Origin: DATIHT01 sp964348615
Lineage (GTDB): Bacteria > Patescibacteriota > Microgenomatia > Curtissbacterales > GWA2-41-24
Assembly (NCBI GenBank): GCA_964348615.1
Contig: CAYGDE010000041.1
Coordinates: 1-5,468 of the forward strand
Direction: 5' to 3'
DNA length: 5,468 bases
Within the stretch, counting starts at the first letter, position 1, and each line of letters starts with the position of its first letter. The position numbers were made by a program, and so were the translations under genes. Positions 1-5,465 of this stretch are shown here, piece by piece. The notes below the pieces were generated by a model. That model saw only the letters and a list, made by a program, of their open reading frames with translations, ran no database searches and was not told the origin of the DNA.

Positions 1-800
1 GGATTTGCAGGTGCTTGCGGTATAGGAACAGGCCTAACATCGACAGGCACTTGAGCAGGCGGAGGTGTTGTCGGCGGAGGCGTTATATTTGATGCGGTTG
101 GTGGGGGCACATTAAATGCGGCTGGCGCTGGTGCAGGAATTTCTAGTGCAGGTTCGACAATGGGGGTAGTGTAGGATTCGGTATCCAAAAGAACCCTTTG
201 CGTTCCGGTAGGAGCCGGGTTGTAAATGTCGTAGAAAAGTTCAATTAATTCTTGAGTTGTAAGCTGCTTTGTAATGAGTCCAAGACGAGAAGTCTGTTTT
301 ATTACATGATCGCGTTTGGGCATAAGTGCATTTTTAGCATCCACAAGAGTATTCGTTTTGTCCTTTTGATTTTGTTTTTTGCCTCTAAGGCCTGCAAAGC
401 CAGCTTCTAAAGGAGAGTAGTTGACAATTAAGTAGAATTTTTTATCCAAAACGGTTTTTTGCTGCACAGTTGACTGTATAAAGTCTTTGTATTTTTGGAT
501 TTGTCTTTTGAGATCTGGATTTTGCTGCGAGTTTTCTGCTTCTTCCAGTCTTTGGAAATAAGACGTAATATCGGCCTTTTTTGATCTTACCAGGACTTCA
601 ATTGGAAATGACAGTGAATTTAGGAATGCGCCATAGGCATAGATGGTGGCGTCTTGTTCTGCTTCTGATAGTAGGTCGAAATTGACAGCCGTTGTGGACA
701 TAACCAAGGCGACCCAACCCGTTTTTAGAATAACCAAGTCGTCGGTTATGTTTTCGATATCCAAGTGATCTTGGGTAGAAGCTTTTTCTTTCTTTGCCAT
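1..800 (-). CDS. TraC-like protein of a type IV secretion-like locus, N-terminal 266 residues (3' end beyond window)
   Basis: Reading the minus strand from the ATG at 800 gives 266 codons with no stop, so the gene runs off the left edge. The first ~195 residues are a compact globular-looking region: residues 19-45 (TDDLVILKTGWVALVMST at 19-36) and SFPIEVLVRSKKADITSYF at 64-82 resemble the TraC-like domain found next to PrgI in Patescibacteria. A charged helical stretch follows (about 83-125), then a beta strand KFYLIVNYSP (121-130). From about residue 195 the protein becomes a low-complexity tail rich in Pro and Ala, with several PPP runs. There is no signal peptide and no transmembrane segment. 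The start lies one base after the prgI stop (TAATATG), so the two genes are co-transcribed. In related loci this protein precedes or resembles the N-terminal part of the VirB4/TraC ATPase; no ATPase motif is visible here. Family assignment comes from recalled similarity and context, and the function is inferred. Confidence 0.72.
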   Translation of the reverse strand, partial: MAKKEKASTQDHLDIENITDDLVILKTGWVALVMSTTAVNFDLLSEAEQDATIYAYGAFLNSLSFPIEVLVRSKKADITSYFQRLEEAENSQQNPDLKRQIQKYKDFIQSTVQQKTVLDKKFYLIVNYSPLEAGFAGLRGKKQNQKDKTNTLVDAKNALMPKRDHVIKQTSRLGLITKQLTTQELIELFYDIYNPAPTGTQRVLLDTESYTTPIVEPALEIPAPAPAAFNVPPPTASNITPPPTTPPPAQVPVDVRPVPIPQAPAN

Positions 801-801
801 A

Positions 802-2301
802 TTATGCCACCCCTTCTGCTGCTTTAATTTCCAGAGGCTCTAGGATTTTGCCCTCTAATTTTATTGATTGTGGGACAAAAGAATGTCCTTGGGCTTCTGT
901 TTCAATGGTGTAGGTATTTTCGGAAAGAGGGGTTACTGAAAGGAATTGCCCTAATTTATTGGTTTTAAGAGCCCTTATTGGGATGTTATTTGGATCTTTG
1001 ACAATTACTATTGCACCCGCCATTGGTACTTTTTGGGAATCGGTGACTATGCCTGAGAGGACATTTGGGGTGGTTGTGATTGGCATCATGTTTGCGAGTG
1101 CGGCAGTAAGCTGCGGCACCTTTTGGGAAGGCTCACCTTTTGTCGATACTTGGGAGTCTTGTACTTCTTTTTCTTGGGGTTTAAATTCTACATTGGCCAA
1201 ATTATTGGTTGAAGTTTGGGCCCTGGGGATGTAATTTTGCCGATTTGGTGTGTGTGCTTTTAGGCTTTGCGGGTTTTGAGTGGGAATAGGCGCTATTTTT
1301 GGCAAAATAGTTTCTTGGGGAAAGAGGCTGTCGGTGTTTGTGTCTTTCGTGTAGCGTTTTTTTAACTCTTCGGAAATTTCAAAGCGTCTTTCTCCACGAA
1401 TTGGCAGTTTGGAAATATCGAATCCTTCTGGCGGAGCAAAGTGAAGTTTCCTGGTTCTGGTTTTGCCTATGCCGTGGATAAGACGCAGTCTTTTGCCAGG
1501 AGTTTGAATCGGGATAATATTTTCTTGCGCTTCTGTTGCCAGCTGCGCTTTAATAATTGGCGCCAGTTCAATTGCTTCTTCCTCCTGGGCGGTGTTTTTT
1601 AGTTTTTTTTCCAGGCCAGGCAGTGCGTAGGGTTTGGCGTGTGTTGACAATATTGGGGTTGCGGTTTGGTGAAAGGATTTTGTTTGCGGTAGGGAGGCAC
1701 GCATTTCCTGCTCATACTGTTCTTCTTGGGCAGGGGCTTGGGGCAATGTTTTTGGAACAAAGGCGTTTTGAGTGGGCCAAATTATCGGAGGCTGTAATTT
1801 TCCTCCTAGGGTATTGGCTTCTTGTTGTATTGTGTCAAAACTTAACCTTTGAACTGCGATTTGTTCTTTTACGTCCAGCGGGTTCACATTGCCGCGGGGA
1901 AGTGTGCGAAGGTAATTTTTTAATCTTTCCCTGCCTTGGGCGGTTATGGGTTCTGGAGCCTGCTGCTCTTTATTAGATTGAGTGATAACTACGTTTAAAT
2001 ATGCGGGGATTTTCGATTCTTTAACCCAGATACGTTGTGTTGGTGAAAGGACCGCTTTAATAAAAGATACAATCCATTTGTCAAAAGGCCTACCACCTAT
2101 TGGAACAAGAGCTGAAAAGAGCCCGAAAAGCGCAATTACTGCTGATATTGGAATTCGGATAACTGCGGGTAAGCCTGAAAAGAATAAGGCTGCGGCTGCG
2201 GCCATCGGGATGGCGAGGGTTACAAATTGGCGAACCGTTAAATCACCAAAGAGCTTAAATTCAAAAGAGGCGATATGTTGCGGGACAGCGTGTTGTTCCA
2301 T
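802..2301 (-). CDS. PrgI family membrane protein with long linker and C-terminal carboxypeptidase-regulatory-like domain
   Basis: The protein is 499 residues long from the ATG at 2301. The frame stays open to an ATG at 2349, but MEQHAVPQHI is the typical PrgI beginning in Patescibacteria, so the 16 residues before it are left out. Residues 1-100 form the PrgI domain: an N-terminal segment ending in FKLFGDLTVRQF, two transmembrane helices (about 25-43 and 48-66), then a short positively charged stretch to IWVKESK. Residues ~108-410 are mostly disordered-looking (Gln, Pro, Thr, Lys), with one ordered-looking island at 270-318. Residues ~412-499 look like a CarboxypepD_reg/Cna-B-type beta sandwich (LSGIVTD, PMAGAIVIVKD, TNKLGQFLSVTPLSENTYTI). 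PrgI-family proteins are usually near 100-150 residues, so this one is greatly extended. It probably sits in the cytoplasmic membrane as a VirB3-like part of a type IV secretion-like machine; that role is inferred from family and from the traC-like neighbour. Confidence 0.8.
   Translation of the reverse strand: MEQHAVPQHIASFEFKLFGDLTVRQFVTLAIPMAAAAALFFSGLPAVIRIPISAVIALFGLFSALVPIGGRPFDKWIVSFIKAVLSPTQRIWVKESKIPAYLNVVITQSNKEQQAPEPITAQGRERLKNYLRTLPRGNVNPLDVKEQIAVQRLSFDTIQQEANTLGGKLQPPIIWPTQNAFVPKTLPQAPAQEEQYEQEMRASLPQTKSFHQTATPILSTHAKPYALPGLEKKLKNTAQEEEAIELAPIIKAQLATEAQENIIPIQTPGKRLRLIHGIGKTRTRKLHFAPPEGFDISKLPIRGERRFEISEELKKRYTKDTNTDSLFPQETILPKIAPIPTQNPQSLKAHTPNRQNYIPRAQTSTNNLANVEFKPQEKEVQDSQVSTKGEPSQKVPQLTAALANMMPITTTPNVLSGIVTDSQKVPMAGAIVIVKDPNNIPIRALKTNKLGQFLSVTPLSENTYTIETEAQGHSFVPQSIKLEGKILEPLEIKAAEGVA
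807..815 (-). promoter_or_regulatory. Ribosome binding site of the traC-like gene, inside the prgI 3' end
   Basis: On the minus strand AAGGGGTGG lies six bases before the ATG at 800. It is a purine-rich, partly Shine-Dalgarno-like sequence sitting in the last codons of prgI. Together with the one-base gap between the prgI stop and this start, it supports the chosen start and coupled translation. Confidence 0.5.
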
Positions 2302-2311
2302 ATCGAATGTC

Positions 2312-2340
2312 AACATAACATATGAAACAAGGGGCGGGAA
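2312..2340 (-). promoter_or_regulatory. Weak candidate promoter for the prgI-traC operon
   Basis: On the minus strand a -10-like TATGTT (2317-2312) lies 10 bases before the prgI ATG, and 17 bases upstream of it is a poor -35 candidate, TTCCCG (2340-2335). A second overlapping TATGTT occupies 2322-2317. No convincing Shine-Dalgarno sequence precedes the ATG at 2301, so the transcript may start only a few bases before it. Match quality is low and the call rests mainly on position. Confidence 0.25.
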
Positions 2341-2386
2341 GTGGATCACATTGGGTCAAATAGCCTTGTCTTTTCACAACAAGGGG
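2326..2386. repeat. Repeated 9-mer AACAAGGGG with an inverted half-site in the divergent promoter region
   Basis: AACAAGGGG occurs exactly at 2326-2334 and again at 2378-2386, 52 bp apart. CCTTGT at 2364-2369 is the inverse of ACAAGG at 2379-2384, giving a 6-bp inverted repeat with a 9-base spacer that overlaps the -35 of the coaBC promoter. It could be an operator, or in RNA a small hairpin covering AAGGGG. No function is shown. Confidence 0.4.
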
Positions 2387-2394
2387 AATATTAT
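2366..2394 (+). promoter_or_regulatory. Candidate sigma-70-type promoter of coaBC, giving a leaderless or near-leaderless mRNA
   Basis: TTGTCT (2366-2371, four of six bases matching TTGACA) is separated by exactly 17 bases from TATTAT (2389-2394, five of six matching TATAAT). Seven bases after the -10 comes the ATG at 2402, so the expected transcription start falls on or next to the start codon. The only purine-rich sequence upstream, AAGGGG (2381-2386), is 15 bases from this ATG, too far for a normal ribosome binding site. Confidence 0.5.
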
Positions 2395-2401
2395 TGTGAT
2401 T

Positions 2402-3622
2402 ATGGTTAAAAACGTTGTAATTGGTGTGTCTTCTGGCATTGCTGCTTATAAATCATTAGAACTGGTTCGCCTATTGGTGCAAGAAGGCCTAAATTGTTTT
2501 GTTGTAATGACGAAGTACGCAACTAAAATGGTTACACCCCGGGAGTTTGAAAAAGTTTCTGGCAACAAGGTTCATGTTGAGTTGTTTACAAAAGATTTCA
2601 ACTATAAAAATATTTTGAAATCGAAAAAGGTCGAACATATTGAACTGGCGGACAAGGCCAATGTTTTTGTGGTTGTGCCGGCAACTGCAAATATCATTGC
2701 CAAAATTGCTTGTGGCTTTGCCGACGATTTTTTAACAACTACACTTCTTGCTGTTACATGCCCGGTTATCATTTGTCCGTCCATGAATACAAATATGTGG
2801 AACAACCCTGCAGTTGTTGAAAATATTGGCAAATTGGCACTGCGAGGCTATCAGATTATTAAACCTGCTTCGGGTATGCTTGCTTGTGGATATTTTGGGA
2901 TAGGAAGATTAGAGGAGATAGAAAAGATAAAAAATGAGATTTTGAGAACTCTTTCATTTTCCGGATCACTTTCCGGTAGGAAAATTTTAATAACGGCTGG
3001 GTCTACACAAGATAAAATAGATGATGTGCGGTTTATTGCCAATAGGAGCTCGGGCAAAATGGGAGTGGCTGTTGCGCGTGAGTGCTCTTTGCGGGGGGCA
3101 AAGGTACTTTTTGTTCGGGCGAAGAGTGCAGTTTTACCTGATTTTTCTGTTGAGCAGCAAGAGTTTGAAAGTGCTGACGATTTGGAAGGTTTAGTTTTTC
3201 GCGAGATTAAAAATTATGATGTAGTTGTGCATACTGCCGCTGTTGGCGATTTTTCTGTAAATGATACTTTTTCTGGAAAAATCCCAAGCGATCGGGAATT
3301 TCAAGTTAAATTAAAGCCCAGAGCAAAAATTGTCGATTCTTTTAAAAAAATAAACCCTAAGGTAAAAGTTGTGGCTTTTAAGGCAGAGTTCGGGAAAAGT
3401 GAGGCTGATTTGGTTAAGAGCGCACGCGGGTTAATTTCAAAAAGCGGGGCAGACGTTGTGGTGGCGAATGATATTGCCCAAAAAGACAGAGGATTTGAAG
3501 TCGATAACAATGAGGTAGTTGTTGTTATGGGCGACAAATCCCCCAAAAAGATCCCTTTTGCGAGCAAGCAGGAAGTAGCTAGACAAATAGTTGATTACCT
3601 AGTACAACAAAAGGTTCTCTGA
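2402..3622 (+). CDS. coaBC: Bifunctional phosphopantothenoylcysteine decarboxylase / phosphopantothenate-cysteine ligase
   Basis: This 406-residue protein is full length for the family. It joins cysteine to 4'-phosphopantothenate (CoaB, nucleotide-triphosphate dependent) and decarboxylates the product to 4'-phosphopantetheine (CoaC, FMN dependent), in the cytoplasm. The CoaC half (about 1-185) has VVIGVSSGIAAYKS at the start, the catalytic His79 in EHIELADKANVFVVVPATA, the PSMNTNMW motif with Asn129, and ASGMLACGYFGIGRL with Cys162. The CoaB half (about 192-406) has ILITAGSTQDKIDDVRF, Asn214 in ANRSSGKMG, AAVGDFSV at 279-286, a Lys at 293 in the expected lysine position, VVAFKAE, and VVANDIAQKDRGFEVDNNEV. 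Both activities therefore look intact. The frame is open back to 1982, but the family N-terminus begins at this ATG. A GTG at 2396, nine bases after AAGGGG, would add only two residues and is a real alternative. The gene stands alone on the plus strand, divergent from prgI and convergent with the NMNAT gene. Confidence 0.95.
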   Translation: MVKNVVIGVSSGIAAYKSLELVRLLVQEGLNCFVVMTKYATKMVTPREFEKVSGNKVHVELFTKDFNYKNILKSKKVEHIELADKANVFVVVPATANIIAKIACGFADDFLTTTLLAVTCPVIICPSMNTNMWNNPAVVENIGKLALRGYQIIKPASGMLACGYFGIGRLEEIEKIKNEILRTLSFSGSLSGRKILITAGSTQDKIDDVRFIANRSSGKMGVAVARECSLRGAKVLFVRAKSAVLPDFSVEQQEFESADDLEGLVFREIKNYDVVVHTAAVGDFSVNDTFSGKIPSDREFQVKLKPRAKIVDSFKKINPKVKVVAFKAEFGKSEADLVKSARGLISKSGADVVVANDIAQKDRGFEVDNNEVVVVMGDKSPKKIPFASKQEVARQIVDYLVQQKVL

Positions 3623-3641
3623 GCCCCTTAGAGAATTTTTT
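3615..3641 (+). terminator. Rho-independent terminator of coaBC overlapping both convergent stop codons
   Basis: TTCTCTGAG (3615-3623) pairs with CTTAGAGAA (3627-3635) in a 9-bp stem with one G-U pair and a CCC loop, followed directly by six Ts (3636-3641). The coaBC stop TGA (3620-3622) is in the left arm, and the NMNAT gene's stop (minus strand, 3628-3630) is in the right arm. In the minus direction the hairpin is followed by CCTTTTGTTG, a weaker T-tract, so it may also stop transcription from the right. Confidence 0.75.
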
Positions 3642-4107
3642 CGTCTATTTTCCCATACCCCTTTTTTTCGAAAAACTTACTGACAATTGGGTGTAGATAT
3701 TTTAGGTATTTTTTGGGATTTTTGCGGATCATTGTTGCCGAAATTGGGTTTTTTTTTCGGCCTTTGTCCACAACAACGTGCTTGGCTTTTGTTAGTTTTG
3801 CAAAATGATCACCCCATTTTTCTGCGGATGTAAAAATAATGTCGGGTTTGTAGCCTAGCCAAATAGGAGTTTTTTTTGCCCAAGTTTCGTCATCGTCGTC
3901 GGCAATGTTGTGTACGATGACTTTAATTTTAACTTGAGGATAGATTTTTTTAAGCCAGCCACCTCGAATTTGGGGTTTTATAATTTGACCTTTTTTGCCA
4001 GTTACAACAATTGTAAGCAGGTCTACTTGCGACAAAGCAGTATCTATAAGGTTTTGATGGCCAGCGTGAAGGGGATAAAATTTGCCAAAAATTACACCGG
4101 TTTTCAT
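3628..4107 (-). CDS. NadR-type nicotinamide-nucleotide (NMN) adenylyltransferase, stand-alone domain
   Basis: This 159-residue cytoplasmic nucleotidyltransferase is predicted to make NAD+ from NMN and ATP. The N-terminus GVIFGKFYPLHAGHQNLI (4-21) carries the HxGH motif (His14, His17). It closely resembles the NMN adenylyltransferase domain of Haemophilus NadR, which I recall as GVIFGKFYPVHTGH. The C-terminal signature ISATMIR (122-128) corresponds to the phosphate-binding ISxTxxR motif, preceded by VVVDKGRKKN. The segment IRGGWLKKIYP (48-57) fits the family's arginine/tryptophan region, and DDDDETW (70-76) occupies the NMN-site region. The ribosylnicotinamide kinase domain that follows in true NadR is absent: the protein ends about 30 residues after ISATMIR. 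CoaD was considered because coaBC is adjacent, but the motifs do not fit it. The start overlaps the stop of the upstream regulator gene as ATGA (4104-4107), which points to translational coupling. The stop lies in the shared terminator hairpin. Confidence 0.85.
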   Translation of the reverse strand: MKTGVIFGKFYPLHAGHQNLIDTALSQVDLLTIVVTGKKGQIIKPQIRGGWLKKIYPQVKIKVIVHNIADDDDETWAKKTPIWLGYKPDIIFTSAEKWGDHFAKLTKAKHVVVDKGRKKNPISATMIRKNPKKYLKYLHPIVSKFFEKKGYGKIDEKIL

Positions 4108-5465
4108 GGTGAGAAGCGAATACCCATACCTTTTACAGTTTGAATGTATTTTGGGTTTTTGGGTTCGTTTTCAACTTTTTTCCTAAGACGGAAAATCATT
4201 TGGTCGATAGCTTCGTCTGAAATACCTTCCTGCACTTGAGCATCTGGCCAAACTGCTTGAATGATCTCGTTTCTCTCAATGATTTTCCCTTCATTTTGAA
4301 CTAAAAACCGCAGTAGACGGTATTCTTGTTTGGACAGTAGTTCAGAAATAACATTTGCGCCTTTTAATATCTCTTTCGTTTGAGGGTTGTAGGTAATTTT
4401 TTCTGACGCTTCTTTGGGGATGATGTCGTGTACGAATTGTTCAAATAGCGGGATGGTGAATTTAAAATTGTTAGATTGAACCGGTTCAATGAGATTGAAA
4501 TTGATAAGATTTTTTAGTTCCTCACTCTCTTGAACTTTTTCGTCTCTTGCAATTGAACTTAGAATTTGCTGTTCTTGGGCTGTCAGAAAAAGCCAGAGTT
4601 CAAAAAGCGCTTCTTTGATAAGCGGTCTTTGGGTTAAATTTTCTTCCTGGGGAGAAATTTTTTCCCTAAGTATTGTTTCTGCTATTGCCTTGGTGAGTTT
4701 TGCGTGGCCGCCTGTTTTTTCGACGATGCTTTTTTTCTGGGCTGGGGTGAATTTTTGGCCAAACGCTTCTTCAATTTGCAAAAACATAACCTCTGTTGCT
4801 TTTTGGTCGTAGATTTTTAAATAAAGCGTATTTCCCACAAAGAAATCATAGAAGTCTTTTAAAACTTGCGGATCTATTAGTTCTTTTAAGTCTCTGCGGG
4901 TTCCAAAAACTACCCCAAATTTGTATTTGTTTAGCGTCCTGAAGCCCTTTATTAGTTGGAAAAAGGAGCCCGGAAGCCTATTTTGGAATTCATCGAAATG
5001 ATCTAAAAGGAAGATAACATTGAAGCCTTTTTCGATAAGGGTGGCAAATGTACGGTTTAGTTGTTTGGCAAGAAGTATTGGTTCTTTGTCTGGTTTTATT
5101 TTTTCATCGATGGCAAAGAGTAAGAATTTTTCTATATTTTCCCTGTCGAAACTTTCCAGTTCGTGTAGGTCTAGATAAATGATTCTTGTTGCGGCTAGTT
5201 TTTCTCCAAGATGAAGTTTTTGCAAGTCAGAATTCATAGTCATGAGTTTGAGAATAGTTGCTTTTCCTGCGCCTGGGGCGCAGACGAGTTGGCAGAATTT
5301 GCCGGTTTGGGCTTGTGTGAAGATTTCTTTTATTATTGATTCTCGGAAGTCTTTTGGAAATTTTGTAAGTTCCATGAATATTGTAATTATATCTTGTAAG
5401 CTAGCTGTTAGGTAATCATCAAGGCAAATTGTGCATTTTGGTTTAAACTGCGGCCAATATGTCAC
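4104..5465 (-). CDS. STAND-type P-loop ATPase with C-terminal OmpR/PhoB-type winged-helix DNA-binding domain; 5' end uncertain
   Basis: The reading frame gives 453 residues from a GTG at 5465 and stays open to the edge, so the gene may begin further upstream or at the internal ATG at 5375 (residue 31). Residues ~36-260 form a P-loop NTPase: a Walker A-like CAPGAGKAT (62-70), Walker B VIFLLDHFDEF (150-160), a sensor-like FGTRR (187-191), and the GGH motif of STAND ATPases (252-254). A helical region with a degenerate winged helix follows (about 283-348, LWLFLTAQEQQILSSIA). Residues ~355-452 are an OmpR/PhoB-type wHTH: LLSKQEYRLLRFLVQNEGK, RNEIIQAVW, AIDQMIFRLRKKVE, and YIQTVKGMGIRF. It is probably a one-component transcription regulator switched by nucleotide-dependent assembly; its ligand and targets are unknown. 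It overlaps the NMN adenylyltransferase gene by 4 bases. In Walker A the Ser/Thr after the lysine is Ala69 and the first Gly is Cys62, so ATP hydrolysis may be impaired. No transmembrane segment is visible. Confidence 0.82.
   Translation of the reverse strand: MTYWPQFKPKCTICLDDYLTASLQDIITIFMELTKFPKDFRESIIKEIFTQAQTGKFCQLVCAPGAGKATILKLMTMNSDLQKLHLGEKLAATRIIYLDLHELESFDRENIEKFLLFAIDEKIKPDKEPILLAKQLNRTFATLIEKGFNVIFLLDHFDEFQNRLPGSFFQLIKGFRTLNKYKFGVVFGTRRDLKELIDPQVLKDFYDFFVGNTLYLKIYDQKATEVMFLQIEEAFGQKFTPAQKKSIVEKTGGHAKLTKAIAETILREKISPQEENLTQRPLIKEALFELWLFLTAQEQQILSSIARDEKVQESEELKNLINFNLIEPVQSNNFKFTIPLFEQFVHDIIPKEASEKITYNPQTKEILKGANVISELLSKQEYRLLRFLVQNEGKIIERNEIIQAVWPDAQVQEGISDEAIDQMIFRLRKKVENEPKNPKYIQTVKGMGIRFSP
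5386..5391 (-). promoter_or_regulatory. Possible -10 element before an internal ATG of the STAND regulator
   Basis: A perfect TATAAT on the minus strand (5391-5386) lies 10 bases before the ATG at 5375. No good -35 is found 16-18 bases further upstream (the best is TTACCT). If used, it would give a nearly leaderless mRNA and a 423-residue protein that still contains the whole ATPase domain. It also lies within an open frame that may be coding, so it could be chance. Confidence 0.3.

Noticed and set aside
58..84. Short tandem repeat (GGCGGAGG-type units) as a minisatellite or CRISPR-like element.
   Set aside because: Only two imperfect copies, explained by PPP codons in the proline-rich tail; no spacer structure.
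959..1976. Two plus-strand open frames (959-1234 and 1557-1976) opposite prgI.
   Set aside because: They are antisense to a well-supported gene, have unnatural Trp/Phe/Leu-rich translations, and show no ribosome binding site or recognisable domain.
2306..2311. A perfect TTGACA on the minus strand just before prgI, as a -35 element.
   Set aside because: A matching -10 would fall about 17 bases downstream, inside prgI, where no TATAAT-like sequence is found.
2302..2349. A longer PrgI start at 2349 (or 2316), adding up to 16 residues.
   Set aside because: The family's N-terminus is MEQHxVPQ, which matches the ATG at 2301; the added residues look unrelated and overlap the candidate promoter.
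1982..2401. An N-terminal extension of about 140 residues on coaBC, in frame from the ATG at 1982.
   Set aside because: It lies antisense to the PrgI membrane helices, has no family similarity, and the normal CoaBC N-terminus begins at 2402.
3628..4107. Phosphopantetheine adenylyltransferase (CoaD), attractive because coaBC is adjacent.
   Set aside because: The motifs GKFYPLHAGH and ISATMIR match NadR-type NMN adenylyltransferases; CoaD has a TGxFDPxTxGH start and an ISSSxVR-type signature.
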